Origin: Streptomyces cellostaticus
GTDB lineage: Bacteria; Actinomycetota; Actinomycetes; Streptomycetales; Streptomycetaceae
Length of the DNA stretch: 64,000 bases
Assembly (NCBI RefSeq): GCF_001513965.1
Contig: NZ_KQ948028.1
Span: 186,001 to 250,000, forward strand
Direction: 5' to 3'
A model generated the notes under the pieces. It saw nothing but the letters and a program-made list of their open reading frames with translations, was not told the origin of the DNA and searched no databases. A program made the translations under genes and the position numbers. Within the stretch, counting starts at the first letter, position 1; every line of letters starts with the position of its first letter. Positions 24,673 through 33,792 of the stretch are shown piece after piece.

Positions 24673-27114
24673 ATGCATCCCAACGGCCTGGCCCGCGCAG
24701 CCCTCCGCTTCAAGCCCTCCACCTTCACCGGCACCTTCATCGCCCTCGCACTGGCCGCGCTGATCGTGACGGCCTGCGGAATCCTGCTGGAGACCGGCAT
24801 CCGGGCCGAGGTCCCACCCCAGCGCTACGCCCACGCCCCGGTCGTCGCCGCAGCCGACCAGCGCGCCCGCCTCGGCCACCACCACGACGACGGCGACAGC
24901 CAACCCGTCCCGGACCGAGCCCGCCTGGCCGCCTCCCTCGTCGCCGAGGCCGCCGCCGCCCCCGGCGCCCGGGCCGCCGTCGCCGACATCACCTTCCCGG
25001 TGCGCGGCCCGCACGGCACCGACGGCACCGCCCGCACCGCCCACAACTGGGCCTCCACCGCCTTCACCGCCGAGCGGCTCACCACCGGCCGCGCACCCGG
25101 CCCCGGCGAGGTCGTCCTCTCCGACGGCACCGTCGGCAGCCGCGTCACCCTCACCACCCCCGACGGCGCCCGCACCGCCTACCGCGTCTCCGGCACCGTC
25201 CAAGCCCCGGACGCCACCGCCTGGTTCGCCGACTCCGACGCCCTGCGGCACTCCGGGCACCCGGGCCGCGTCGACGCCATCGCCGTACTCCCCGAGCCGG
25301 GCGTCACCCCCGGCACCCTCAAGTCCCAGGTGGCCCGCGCTCTCGGCCACCGCGCCCTGGTCCACACCGGCGACGACCGCGGCGCCGTCGAGGATCCCTT
25401 GCTCTCCCAGGCCCGTGAACTGCTCACCGGACTCGGCGGCTCCTTCGGCGGCATCGCCACGCTCGTCGCCGTGTTCACCGCCGCCGGCACCGTCGCCCTC
25501 GGCGTCGGCCAGCGCGCCCGCGAGTTCGCCCTGTTGCGGGCCATCGGCACCACCCCGCGGCAGATCCGCCGGACCATCGCCACCGAGGCGCTGCTCGTCG
25601 CCCCGCTCGCGGGCGCGGCCGGCTGCCTGCCCGGCATCGCGCTGGCCCACTGGTGGTTCGGCCAGCTCCAGGACAAGGGGGCGATCCCGGACGCCGTCCG
25701 CCTCTCCGTCTCCTGGATTCCGCTGGTCACCGCCGTCGGCGCCGTCCTCGTCACCGCCCTGGGCGCCGGATACCTGGCCGCCCGCCGCAGCTCCCGCATC
25801 AAGCCGGGGCAGGCGCTCGGCGAGGCGTCCGTGGAGCGGCTGCGCGTCGGCTGGATCCGGACGCCCCTGGGGCTCGCCGCCGCCGTCGGAGGGTGCGTCT
25901 GCGCGGGCCTCGCGTCCACCCTCCAGGGGGAGGACGCGGCCAATGCGGCGCTCGGGATCGTGTTCCTGCTCATGCTCGCCGTAGCCCTGCTCGGCCCGCT
26001 CGTCGCCCGCGGCTGCGCCGCCCTGTTCGGGCTGCCGCTGCGCGGCGCCGGCGCCCCGGCCGCGCTCGCCGCCGCCAACTCCCGTACCAACGCCCGTCGG
26101 CTGGCCTCCGCGATCACTCCGATCGTGCTCGCCATGGCCTTCGCCTCGGTGCTGGTGTTCCTGCAGACCAGCGTGGACAAGGTCACCGCCGACCAGCAGC
26201 GCGCCGGCGTCACCGCCGACCACGTCGTCACCGCAGAGCCGGGGCTCGCCCCCGACGCCGTACGACAGGCCCGCCAGGCGCCCGGAGTCACCGCCGCCGT
26301 CGGCCTGCTGCGGACCTCGGTCCTCGTCCCGGTCGCGGGATCGCTGGAGTCGGCCTCCACCCAGGGCGTCACCGGCTCCGTGCGCGACCTGGCCGCCGTG
26401 CAGGACCTGGACGTCCGCGACGGGCGGCTCTCCCTCAAGCCCGGCGAGGTCGCCGTGGACGCCTCTCTCGCCCACGACGCCCATGTGCGCGTCGGCGAAC
26501 GGCTGCACCTGTACCTGCCCGACGGCACCCGCGCCGCACCGGTGGTCGTGGCGACGTACGGCCGCGGCCTCGGCCTCTCCCAGCTCACGATGGCCCGCGC
26601 CGGCCTCGCAGCTCACGTCAGCTCCGCCTTCGACACCGAGCTGTGGACCAAGGGCGGTACGGCCACCGCGCTCGCGCCCCTCGGCACCGTCCTGGACCGC
26701 ACCGGCTACTCCGCCGCCCAGTCCCTGGACCGGGAACTCAACGCCTGGGCCAACTCCGTGATGGCGGCCGTCCTCGGCGGCTTCGCGGCCGTCGCCGCCG
26801 GCAACACCCTGATGATGACCGTCCTGGACCGGCGCCGCGAACTCGGCACCCTGCGGCTGATCGGCTCCACCCGGCGGCAGATCCTGCGCATGGTCCGCTG
26901 GGAGGCCCTGCTGGTCGCCCTCGCCGGCATCGTGCTCGGCACCGCGATCGCACTGGCCACGCTGGTGCCGATGATGAAGGGGCTGACCGGGCAGGGGCCG
27001 TACATCCCCCCGCTGCTCTACGGCGCCTTCGCCGGCGGAATCCTGGTCCTCGGCCTGACCGCGGTCACCGTCCCGGCCCGGGCGGCGCTGCGCCGGGAGA
27101 CACTGGAGGGGTGA
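24673..27114 (+). CDS. FtsX-like permease of ABC exporter
   Basis: An 813-residue permease with two FtsX domains. It has an N-terminal helix (about 18-40), an extracellular domain, helices near 255-360 with the FALLRAIGTTPRQIRRTIATEALLVAPLAG motif, helices near 395-510, and a second extracellular domain. The final four-helix block contains ELGTLRLIGSTRRQILRMVRWEALLVALAG. Together with the upstream ATPase it forms a MacB-type machine, probably for efflux of antibiotic-like or lipid substrates. The stop overlaps the GTG of the HD gene. Confidence 0.93.
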   Translation: MHPNGLARAALRFKPSTFTGTFIALALAALIVTACGILLETGIRAEVPPQRYAHAPVVAAADQRARLGHHHDDGDSQPVPDRARLAASLVAEAAAAPGARAAVADITFPVRGPHGTDGTARTAHNWASTAFTAERLTTGRAPGPGEVVLSDGTVGSRVTLTTPDGARTAYRVSGTVQAPDATAWFADSDALRHSGHPGRVDAIAVLPEPGVTPGTLKSQVARALGHRALVHTGDDRGAVEDPLLSQARELLTGLGGSFGGIATLVAVFTAAGTVALGVGQRAREFALLRAIGTTPRQIRRTIATEALLVAPLAGAAGCLPGIALAHWWFGQLQDKGAIPDAVRLSVSWIPLVTAVGAVLVTALGAGYLAARRSSRIKPGQALGEASVERLRVGWIRTPLGLAAAVGGCVCAGLASTLQGEDAANAALGIVFLLMLAVALLGPLVARGCAALFGLPLRGAGAPAALAAANSRTNARRLASAITPIVLAMAFASVLVFLQTSVDKVTADQQRAGVTADHVVTAEPGLAPDAVRQARQAPGVTAAVGLLRTSVLVPVAGSLESASTQGVTGSVRDLAAVQDLDVRDGRLSLKPGEVAVDASLAHDAHVRVGERLHLYLPDGTRAAPVVVATYGRGLGLSQLTMARAGLAAHVSSAFDTELWTKGGTATALAPLGTVLDRTGYSAAQSLDRELNAWANSVMAAVLGGFAAVAAGNTLMMTVLDRRRELGTLRLIGSTRRQILRMVRWEALLVALAGIVLGTAIALATLVPMMKGLTGQGPYIPPLLYGAFAGGILVLGLTAVTVPARAALRRETLEG

Positions 27115-27566
27115 CCGAGACCCATCTCACCCTGGCAGAAGTCGAGGGCCTCGCCCGTAGGGCCCACGAAGGGCAGACCGACAAGGCGGGACGGCCGTAC
27201 GCCGAACATCTCGCGGCCGTCGCCGAGGGCGTACGGGCCCGCGGCGGCGACGCCGAGCAGATCGCGGCGGCCTGGCTGCACGACGCCGTCGAGGACGACG
27301 CGCTGTCGGAGGAGTGGCTGATGGCAGCCGCGCTGACCGCGCGCACCAAGGCCGTCGTCCAGGCCCTCACCAAGAGGGCGGGGGAGGGGCCGGAGGCGTA
27401 CGCGCGCCGGATCCTCGCCACCCCGGGCGCGCTGTTGGTGAAGGAGGCCGACCTGGCCCACAACGCCGACCCGGGCCGTCTCGCCGTCCTCGACGAGCCG
27501 ACCCGGAAACGACTGACCGAGAAGTACATGCGGATGCGCAAACTTCTCGGTCTTGGGCAAGGGTGA
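27111..27566 (+). CDS. HD-domain protein (RelA/SpoT-like hydrolase fold)
   Basis: A 151-residue protein starting at GTG (27111), which overlaps the permease stop (GTGA). The motif AAWLHDAVEDD near residue 43 gives the HD metal site, KEADLAHNADPGR near residue 113 gives the second metal/base motif, and the first His is in RRAHEGQTDKAGRPYAEHL. This is the fold of the (p)ppGpp hydrolase domain, but there is no synthetase or TGS domain, so it may be a small-alarmone or nucleotide hydrolase. Function is inferred from fold only. Confidence 0.8.
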   Translation: MTETHLTLAEVEGLARRAHEGQTDKAGRPYAEHLAAVAEGVRARGGDAEQIAAAWLHDAVEDDALSEEWLMAAALTARTKAVVQALTKRAGEGPEAYARRILATPGALLVKEADLAHNADPGRLAVLDEPTRKRLTEKYMRMRKLLGLGQG

Positions 27567-27599
27567 GCGAAGGGTGAGCCGAAGGCGGGCTAGGCGGGG

Positions 27600-28838
27600 C
27601 TAGGCGCTGACCTTCTCGCGCTCGCGCTCCTTCTGCTGGCGCTCGCGGGCCAGTTCGGCCGCGTCCTGTCGGAAGGCCCAGTCCATTTTCGGCTCCATCG
27701 CGAAGCGGAACACCCGCTGCACCGGCCGGGTGCACAGCAGCGTGACGGCGGTGGCCGCGACGACGGTCACCGCGATCTCGCCGAGCGGGCGGTGCAGCGA
27801 AGCGTGGTCGAACCAGCCGCGGTAGTCGGCGAACTTCACCAGGAAGCCGTGCAGCAGATAGCCGTACAGGGTGCCCGCGCCGAGCGCCGTGAACCACATC
27901 CTGCGGCGCGGCACCCAGGCGAAGAAGCAGGCCGTCAGCAGCAGCGAGCAGCCCATCATCGCGAGCACCATCACCGGGCCGCACCACCACGGGGCGCCCA
28001 GCTCCTGCGCGGAGTCGCGGTGGTAGAACCACGCGGTGTTCATGCGCGGCACCGCCCACCAGCCGACCGCCAGAGCGACGGCGAACACCGGCACCGAGGC
28101 GATCCGCACCGAGCGGCGGCGCACCAGCTGGAAGTGCTCGGGCTTCATACACAGGCCGAGCACGAAGTAGGGCAGGAACTGCAGGACGCGCTGGAGGTCG
28201 AGGTCGTCACCGATGCTCGGGGTGACGGTGGCCAGCATGGCGATGCCGATGGCGAGCGGGAGCGGCCAGCGCACCAGTTTCCAGACGGGCGTGGTGAGCC
28301 GCCAGACGAACAGGGCCGCCAGGAACCAGGTCAGATACCAGGGGTCGAGGAGACTGATCTCCTCGTGGGAGCCCACGACGACGTTCTTGAAGAGCGGGTA
28401 CGCGGTCTCGAACAGGACGTACGGCACGGCGACACCGGTGATCAGCCGCTTCAGCCGGTCCGGGCGCATGTCGAAACTGCGGGAGAAGAAGCCGGAGATG
28501 ATGATGAACGCCGGCATGTGGAAGCTGTACACGACCGTGTACACGCCCTCCAGGATCCGGCTGTCGCCTTTCAGCGGCTCCCAGGCGTGCCCCATCGCGA
28601 CGAGCACGATCGCCAGGTACTTGGCGTTGTCGAAGAACGAGTCGCGCTGTCTGCCCGGTCTGTCCGCCACCGGCCGCCGCTTCTGCGCACTCGTCGGGGT
28701 ACGCGGACCGGGCACTGCGTCCACCGGCGACTGTGCCGGGGGAAGAGGGCTGCGGTTCTGGCCGGGGGACGAGGCGGCGTCAAACATCTCAGGCACCCTA
28801 GCGTCGACTGTGGGATTTCGTAAAACCCCCGCGGTCAT
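27600..28838 (-). CDS. membrane acyltransferase (acyltransferase-3 family)
   Basis: A 412-residue integral membrane protein with about ten helices. The motif FFDNAKYLAIVLVAMGHAWEPL holds the conserved catalytic His of the OafA/NolL-like acyltransferase-3 family. The first 65 residues are Pro-rich and disordered; the charged tail is rich in Glu, Arg and Lys. Such enzymes O-acetylate cell-surface sugars or peptidoglycan. The true start is unclear: ATG 28838 (used here) or ATG 28787. Confidence 0.82.
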   Translation of the reverse strand: MTAGVLRNPTVDARVPEMFDAASSPGQNRSPLPPAQSPVDAVPGPRTPTSAQKRRPVADRPGRQRDSFFDNAKYLAIVLVAMGHAWEPLKGDSRILEGVYTVVYSFHMPAFIIISGFFSRSFDMRPDRLKRLITGVAVPYVLFETAYPLFKNVVVGSHEEISLLDPWYLTWFLAALFVWRLTTPVWKLVRWPLPLAIGIAMLATVTPSIGDDLDLQRVLQFLPYFVLGLCMKPEHFQLVRRRSVRIASVPVFAVALAVGWWAVPRMNTAWFYHRDSAQELGAPWWCGPVMVLAMMGCSLLLTACFFAWVPRRRMWFTALGAGTLYGYLLHGFLVKFADYRGWFDHASLHRPLGEIAVTVVAATAVTLLCTRPVQRVFRFAMEPKMDWAFRQDAAELARERQQKEREREKVSA

Positions 28839-29227
28839 TCCTGGTTATCGCCTTCGAGTACCCGCTGATTTACATAACTCGTCACCCCTGTCCACGTGAT
28901 GGTGGGCACATCGAAGCCCGCCGTTCACCCTTGATGTCCCCATTCATCCCGACTAATTGGGGCATACGTCACCTCTGTGTCATCAATTCGAATTACCTGC
29001 GGATGTGATGTGTGGACACGGAAACGAAGTCGCGCAATTCCCTGTGCTGCCGCGCATGGATGCCCCGTCGAATTGCTGCGCGGCCCATCGCCCGCATCGG
29101 GCCGGTGTCCGACGTCGTGTCACGAGCCGCATACGGGAGCCGGGTTGGTGGCACGATGGTTCTGGCGGGGGTGCGCGGGCCGTACCCCCGGGCCGGGAGA
29201 GCGGACCGACCGAAGGTGTGATCAGTT
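28839..29227. other. 389-bp non-coding gap between divergent genes
   Basis: No convincing gene is seen. Local AT content is higher than its surroundings between about 28850 and 29070, consistent with the divergent promoters of the acyltransferase and the small membrane gene. Confidence 0.55.
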
Positions 29228-29422
29228 GTGGCGATTTCAGTATCCGCGGTGCTGATGTTGGCGATCATCCTGGTGATGCTGATCCGAGGGGGGAACATCA
29301 AGACCGGCCCGGCCATCGTCGCCGCGCTCTTCGGTTTCTTCCTCGCCTCGAGCGGCATGGCGCCGTCCATCAACCGGTTCCTGAACTCCATAGCGGAGAC
29401 CATCAACCAGATCAACTTCTGA
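29228..29422 (+). CDS. small membrane protein, 64 aa
   Basis: A short gene from GTG (29228) with GAAGG upstream. The protein MAISVSAVLMLAIILVMLIRGG has one membrane helix at the N terminus, and KTGPAIVAALFGFFLASSGMAP forms a second, ending in NSIAETINQINF. It sits 57 bp before the PQQ-kinase gene in the same direction, so co-transcription is possible. I believe related short proteins are common in Streptomyces, but no function is known to me. Confidence 0.75.
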   Translation: MAISVSAVLMLAIILVMLIRGGNIKTGPAIVAALFGFFLASSGMAPSINRFLNSIAETINQINF

Positions 29423-29479
29423 CCCGGTGGGGCGGACCGGCGGAGTGGGACAACTGAAGAAACGGGGGGACGTACGGGG

Positions 29480-31699
29480 ATGGCGCTGCGCGACTCGGAC
29501 CCGGCGGAAGTGGGCGGCTACCGGATCGAGGACCGCCTCGGCAGCGGCGGCATGGGTGTGGTCTACCTCGCCCGCTCGGCCTCCGGCCGTCCGCTCGCCC
29601 TGAAGGTCGTCCACGCCCAGTACGCCGACGACGAAGAGTTCCGCACCCGCTTCAGCCGCGAGGTGGCCGCCGCCCGCCAGGTCAGCGGCGCCTTCACGGC
29701 ACCCGTGGTGGACGCGGACGCCGACGCGCCGCGCCCCTGGATGGCCACGCTCTACATCCCCGGCGAGGACCTCGGCACCCATGTCCGCCGCCACGGCCCG
29801 CTGCCGCCCCGCCGCCTGCGTGAACTCGCCGCCGGTCTCGCCGAGGCCCTGCGCGACATCCACCGCGCCGGCGTGGTCCACCGCGACCTGAAACCGGCCA
29901 ATGTGATGCTCGCCGAGGACGGCCCCCGGGTCATCGACTTCGGCATCTCCCGCGCCGCCGACTTCGCCCCCGCCGACGCCCTCACCCAGACGGGCCGCGT
30001 GATGGGCACCCCGCCCTTCATGTCCCCCGAGCAGTTCACCTCTCCGCACGACGTCGGCCCCGCCGCCGACATCTTCTCCCTCGGCGCGGTCGTGGTGTAC
30101 GCGGGCACCCGGCGCGGCCCGTTCGACGGCGCGAGCCCCTGGGAGGCGGCGACGAGGGTCGTCGAGGGCGATCCCGACCTCGACGGCGTCCCCGGCGAAC
30201 TGCTCCCCTTCGTCCGCCTGTGCCTGGAGAAGCACCCCAAGTCCCGGCCGACCCCCGACGAACTCCTGCACCTGCTGCGCGAGGGGCGGCTGCCCGAACC
30301 GGGCCCGGAGCCCGTGGAGCCGGACGCCGAGCCGGTACGGCCGCGCCGGCGCTGGTGGCCGGCCGCCGTCGCCGCCCTCGCCGTCCTGGCGGCCGTGGCG
30401 GCCACGGCCGTCGCCGTCACCCGCGACGACGGCGGATCCCGGGGCACCCTCCCGGCCGGGTGGCACGCCTGGCACCGGCAGGCGTCGGACCCCTACCGCG
30501 GCAACCCGGACGTCCAGAGCCCGAGCGACTCCTTCAGCGACTGCGCCGCCACCGGAACCTCCCTCGTGTGCGCGGGCGACGGCATCATGGCCGCCCGCTT
30601 CGCGCTCGCGGACGGCAGACAGACCTACAGCAAGGGAACCGACCCGACCCCCGTCAAGTCCGGCTTCACGGGCGGTGGCGCCGTCTTCGGCACCGGCCCC
30701 GGCGGCGTGGTGTACGTCTACGGCGCCGACGACCGGGACGTGCCGGGCAAGCCGGACGAGCCCTCCGTGACCCACTACTCCATACAGGCGCTGCGGGCGG
30801 CCACCGGTGAGGTGCTCTGGCAGAAGCCCACCGCCGGGGGCCAGGGCGCTCTGCTGCCCGTCGGCACGAGCCGAAGCGGCCGCGCCGACGCGGCCTCGTC
30901 GTACCTGTCCTTCGGCGGACTCGCCAACGACACCGGCTACGCCATCCCCGTCGCCCGAGGCGTCATCACCGTGTACGGCGACGAGGGCGGGTCGTACGCC
31001 CTGCTCGGCGCCGCCCACGGCGATGTCCTGTGGAAGCGGGCGATGCCGCACAGATACACGGGCGACAAGGCCGAGTGCGGGCTGCGCGCGGCCGGTGGAC
31101 GGCCGTACATGCTGTGCACGACCTACAACGACGACGGCGACGCCACCAGCACGCACATCGCCGAACTCGACCCGGGCAGTGGCCGGCCCCGCTGGTGGGT
31201 GGCGGCCGACGAAGGCCTCACCCTGCTCGGCCGGGCCCACGGCCACCTGGTCCTGTCCTCCGCCGGGGCCACCCGGCGCAAGCTGACCCTGATCGACCTC
31301 TCCTCGCACGTGCTGACGACCGTGGGCCTCAAGCAGCCGGAGGCCGGCGCGACCGCCTACGTCGGACACGAGACCGTCTACTTCACCCGCACCAGCGGCA
31401 GCCTGCACGCGGTCGACCCGCTCACCGGCCGCCTGCTGTGGCAGAGCGCCTCCACAGTCGAACAGCCCGGCCCGCCCCTGGCCACCGCCGACCGCGTCTA
31501 CGTCGCCTCCGCAGCGGGCCGTCTGGCCGTCCTGGACGCACGCTCCGGCAGGGTGGTGGGGACGGCCCCCGGCCGCGACGACGGCGGCACCTCCGACTCC
31601 GGCGACCCCGCCCACACCCCCCTCGTCCTGGTCGGCGACGCCCTCTACGTCCCCTACGGCATCCGCTCCGTCTACACCCTGAACGTCAAGGACCTCTGA
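29480..31699 (+). CDS. Ser/Thr protein kinase with extracellular PQQ-like beta-propeller
   Basis: A 739-residue receptor-like kinase. The kinase domain (about 13-270) has Gly loop GSGGMG, Lys42, HRD at 134-136 and DFG at 153-155. A single membrane helix (about 294-314) leads to an exported PQQ-type propeller: repeats such as ALRAATGEVLWQKP, LLGAAHGDVLWKRA, AVDPLTGRLLWQS and VLDARSGRVVGTA. The beta-propeller probably senses a ligand or wall polymer. GGGGGGACG upstream supports the ATG. A 64-aa membrane gene precedes it. Confidence 0.9.
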   Translation: MALRDSDPAEVGGYRIEDRLGSGGMGVVYLARSASGRPLALKVVHAQYADDEEFRTRFSREVAAARQVSGAFTAPVVDADADAPRPWMATLYIPGEDLGTHVRRHGPLPPRRLRELAAGLAEALRDIHRAGVVHRDLKPANVMLAEDGPRVIDFGISRAADFAPADALTQTGRVMGTPPFMSPEQFTSPHDVGPAADIFSLGAVVVYAGTRRGPFDGASPWEAATRVVEGDPDLDGVPGELLPFVRLCLEKHPKSRPTPDELLHLLREGRLPEPGPEPVEPDAEPVRPRRRWWPAAVAALAVLAAVAATAVAVTRDDGGSRGTLPAGWHAWHRQASDPYRGNPDVQSPSDSFSDCAATGTSLVCAGDGIMAARFALADGRQTYSKGTDPTPVKSGFTGGGAVFGTGPGGVVYVYGADDRDVPGKPDEPSVTHYSIQALRAATGEVLWQKPTAGGQGALLPVGTSRSGRADAASSYLSFGGLANDTGYAIPVARGVITVYGDEGGSYALLGAAHGDVLWKRAMPHRYTGDKAECGLRAAGGRPYMLCTTYNDDGDATSTHIAELDPGSGRPRWWVAADEGLTLLGRAHGHLVLSSAGATRRKLTLIDLSSHVLTTVGLKQPEAGATAYVGHETVYFTRTSGSLHAVDPLTGRLLWQSASTVEQPGPPLATADRVYVASAAGRLAVLDARSGRVVGTAPGRDDGGTSDSGDPAHTPLVLVGDALYVPYGIRSVYTLNVKDL

Positions 31700-31709
31700 G
31701 CACACCGAA

Positions 31710-31741
31710 GGCCCGGCCCCGCCGAAGCGGGAGCCGGGCCC
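31710..31741 (+). terminator. terminator hairpin after the PQQ kinase gene
   Basis: GGCCCGGCCCCGC and GCGGGAGCCGGGCC pair around a CGAA loop, 10 bp after the kinase stop, giving a strong GC stem without a clear T tract. Confidence 0.75.
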
Positions 31742-31747
31742 CTGGAC

Positions 31748-31796
31748 CGTACAGAGCGGGCGACGGGAATCGAACCCGCGTAGCTAGTTTGGAAGA
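31748..31796. repeat. distal 49-bp copy of the tRNA-Gly 3' end (att-like)
   Basis: An exact 49-bp match to 33296-33344, which contains the 3' end of tRNA-Gly(TCC). Similarity stops inside the anticodon arm, and no 5' half follows, so this is not a functional tRNA. It is the expected scar of site-specific integration at a tRNA 3' end. Confidence 0.9.
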
Positions 31797-31906
31797 TCGC
31801 GTATGCGGATCGGGGCTGAGCTGGCGAGACGCTGACCTGCGCGTTCCTGGGGTGCTCACCGATGTTCCCCGTCGCTTGCCGTCCGATCGGGCACGTGGGG
31901 GACACG

Positions 31907-32116
31907 CTAGTCGCTCGGCTTGGTGACCTGCTGCCAGCCGTCGACGGACCGTGTGAAGAAGAGCACGCGATAGACGTCGCGGGTCCACACCGTAGCCCCT
32001 TCCCCGTACTCAGGAAGCGCTTCGAACGCCTCTTCTTCCGAGTCGAAGCTGTACTTGCGGCCTTTCGCGTCCCGGACCATCCACTCTCCGCCGGGCACCC
32101 CTGCCAGTCCGGCCAT
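31907..32116 (-). CDS. small hypothetical protein, 69 aa
   Basis: Starts at ATG 32116 with an excellent GGAGGGAAG site eight bases upstream, so it is probably expressed. The protein begins MAGLAGVPGGEWMVRDAKGRKYSFDSEEEAFEALPEYGEG and ends VDGWQQVTKPSD. It is acidic and Trp/Tyr-rich and looks like a small single-domain beta fold. It lies inside the tRNA-bounded remnant. I do not recognise a function. Confidence 0.65.
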   Translation of the reverse strand: MAGLAGVPGGEWMVRDAKGRKYSFDSEEEAFEALPEYGEGATVWTRDVYRVLFFTRSVDGWQQVTKPSD

Positions 32117-32805
32117 GACGATCTTCCCTCCTCAGTGATGCGGGCGGCCGTAGCTTCAGGTTGCCTCCTTTGGGCTGGAGCTGCCCTTCCGCAGGCGCAC
32201 CATCTGGCTAGTCAGCGGGCCACGCGGTCGGCGGAGTCTCAATTGCCGAGTCAAGGCGACGGGCGCCGACCGACAGCGAGGATGGCGTCCGTACTGGTCC
32301 AGGCTCTGAGGTCTGTCCTCATCCTTATCAGGTCGATCACGGGGCGTCGGAGACGTCGATCAACTCGCGCTGAGCCTCGGCTGATCGTCCGCTCGGGTTC
32401 GGCGCCGACCGCTCATGTACGTGCCTGTTGGTGTCAGCCGCTGATGTCAGCCACGGCACGTGGTCTTGACAGATGCACCCCATCTTGCCCGACGGCTGAT
32501 CCCCGGCGGAAACCCGTATGGTCGGTGGCCGTTGACCTGGGGTTTCACCGTTGGGGGCCGTAGCTCGACTGTCACTGGCGGTCGTCGTTGGTCGACCTTG
32601 GGGGGCCTCGGACGGCCCAGAGACGGCCCGGCCGTGAAGCTCACAGCCGACGTCAAACAGCGGAGGCAGCCCACTGCGGCCTGATGCGTGCCAGCCCGTG
32701 CGGTCGCCGCCACGGTCGTACGGGCACAGGATGGAGATGATGGCTGGCAAGCGGGTTGGCCAGTCGCAACGCCGGGACGCGGAAGTCGGAAGGAGGTGCG
32801 ACGCC
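32117..32805. other. non-coding stretch within the tRNA-flanked element
   Basis: No supported gene is seen across 689 bp; frames here are short or antisense. Two GACGGCCC copies at 32611-32629 and a GTCAGCC-type repeat near 32440 could be remnants of att-arm sites, but this is weak. Confidence 0.4.
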
Positions 32806-33054
32806 ATGCCCCAGTTCATGGACATCCACCACGGGATGAAGGACATCACGACCGACCAGCTGAGGGAGGCCTACCAGGATAACGTCGCCATCGAAGGGGA
32901 AGAAGGCGTCCACTTCGAGAGGGCCTGGGCGGACCCGGAGTCCGGCACGGTCTACTGCCTCTCCGAGGCTCCCTCGGCCGAAGCGGTCAAACGCATTCAC
33001 GAACGCACAGGTCACCCGGCCGACGAGATCCACCCTGTCCCCCTCACCGTGTGA
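32806..33054 (+). CDS. DUF4242 / SCO4226-like nickel-binding protein
   Basis: An 82-residue protein with a perfect AAGGAGG site before the ATG. MPQFMDIHHGMKDITTDQLREA and FERAWADPESGTVYCLSEAPSAEAVKRIHERTGHPADEI match the small ferredoxin-like fold of S. coelicolor SCO4226, shown in the literature to bind nickel. The His residues of DIHHGM and RTGHPADEI are candidate ligands. It is the cargo gene of the tRNA-flanked segment. Confidence 0.85.
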   Translation: MPQFMDIHHGMKDITTDQLREAYQDNVAIEGEEGVHFERAWADPESGTVYCLSEAPSAEAVKRIHERTGHPADEIHPVPLTV

Positions 33055-33251
33055 ACAAAGCCCCCACCCGCGGAGAACCGCAGTCGGGAACGTACTGCGT
33101 CTGCTCGGCTCTGCCTGGGTTGATGGTGGACGGGATGGGAGCCCGCCACGCTCGCCACAGTGTGCCCGCAGTCGGGAACGGCGCCCCCTTCATCCCGGTG
33201 CCGAAGGGGCACGCAGGGGACACGAAGGGCTGAGCAGCCCCAGGAACGGCT

Positions 33252-33293
33252 GAAGGCCCAGGGAGAGGAAAACAACCTCTCACCTGGGCCTTC
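33252..33293 (-). terminator. terminator of the tRNA-Gly transcript
   Basis: The minus-strand transcript leaving tRNA-Gly runs into a long stem: arms 33252-33268 and 33276-33293 with one bulged base and an A-rich loop. It lies ten bases past the tRNA end, and no other gene needs it. Confidence 0.7.
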
Positions 33294-33295
33294 GG

Positions 33296-33344
33296 CGTAC
33301 AGAGCGGGCGACGGGAATCGAACCCGCGTAGCTAGTTTGGAAGA
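33296..33344. repeat. tRNA-proximal 49-bp att-like repeat
   Basis: Identical to 31748-31796. It spans the tRNA-Gly acceptor/T arm and variable region through part of the anticodon arm, plus seven flanking bases. This copy is joined to the intact 5' half and so keeps the tRNA functional. Confidence 0.9.
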
Positions 33345-33373
33345 CTAGGGCTCTACCATTGAGCTACGCCCGC
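33303..33373 (-). tRNA. tRNA-Gly (anticodon TCC)
   Basis: The minus strand folds to a cloverleaf. The acceptor GCGGGCG pairs with CGCCCGC and the discriminator is T. The anticodon stem CTAGT/ACTAG has loop CTTCCAA, giving TCC, and the T arm is GCGGG-TTCGATT-CCCGT. CCA is not encoded. Its 3' half is duplicated 1.5 kb downstream, marking use as an integration site. Confidence 0.96.
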
Positions 33374-33536
33374 AACAACGCGCCGCAGGTTCGTGACCGC
33401 GGCACTGCAGAGCATCGTAGCGGGTCGCCCGCCGCGGAGGCCAACGTGTTGGACTGCGGGGATGTCACGCGTGCGGCGCTGGGATAAAGCGGCCGACGGA
33501 TCCGGCCCGGGCATGTACCCTACGTGTCGCACCAGA

Positions 33537-33613
33537 CGGGGTGTGGCGCAGCTTGGTAGCGCGTCCGCTTTGGGAGCGGAAGGCCGTGGGTTCAAATCCC
33601 GCCACCCCGACCA
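33537..33613 (+). tRNA. tRNA-Pro (anticodon TGG)
   Basis: A full cloverleaf: acceptor CGGGGTG/CACCCCG, anticodon stem TCCGC/GCGGA around TTTGGGA (anticodon TGG), T loop TTCAAAT, discriminator A and an encoded CCA at 33611-33613. It lies 180 bp before the trigger factor gene on the same strand. Confidence 0.97.
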
Positions 33614-33792
33614 CCGACTCGCGTCACCGCGATGATCGCCTTTTGGGGCGCTGACCGGCTGCGGTTACTATGCAAGCTGCGCGCCCGTGTGTCCCGGCCC
33701 ACTCGGCCTACGAACTCCTCCGGGCGGCGAAATCCGCCGGAGCTGTCTGGCTCCGGCAGAACCCAAGAAGTCAGCCACAAGGAGACCGAACC

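Larger units (their letters stand above)
31797..33295. mobile_element. remnant of tRNA-Gly-integrated element
   Basis: The 1.5-kb interval lies between two 49-bp direct repeats, the right one inside an intact tRNA-Gly. It contains only two small genes and no recognisable integrase, so it appears to be a deletion remnant or a non-autonomous integrated cassette. The boundary repeats are seen directly; the history is inferred. Confidence 0.7.

Noticed and set aside
31748..31796. Second tRNA-Gly gene
   Set aside because: Only the 3' part is present; no 5' acceptor or D arm follows.
32337..32849. 170-aa minus-strand frame inside the tRNA-flanked segment
   Set aside because: Low-complexity translation, no family character, and it overlaps the well-supported nickel-binding gene.
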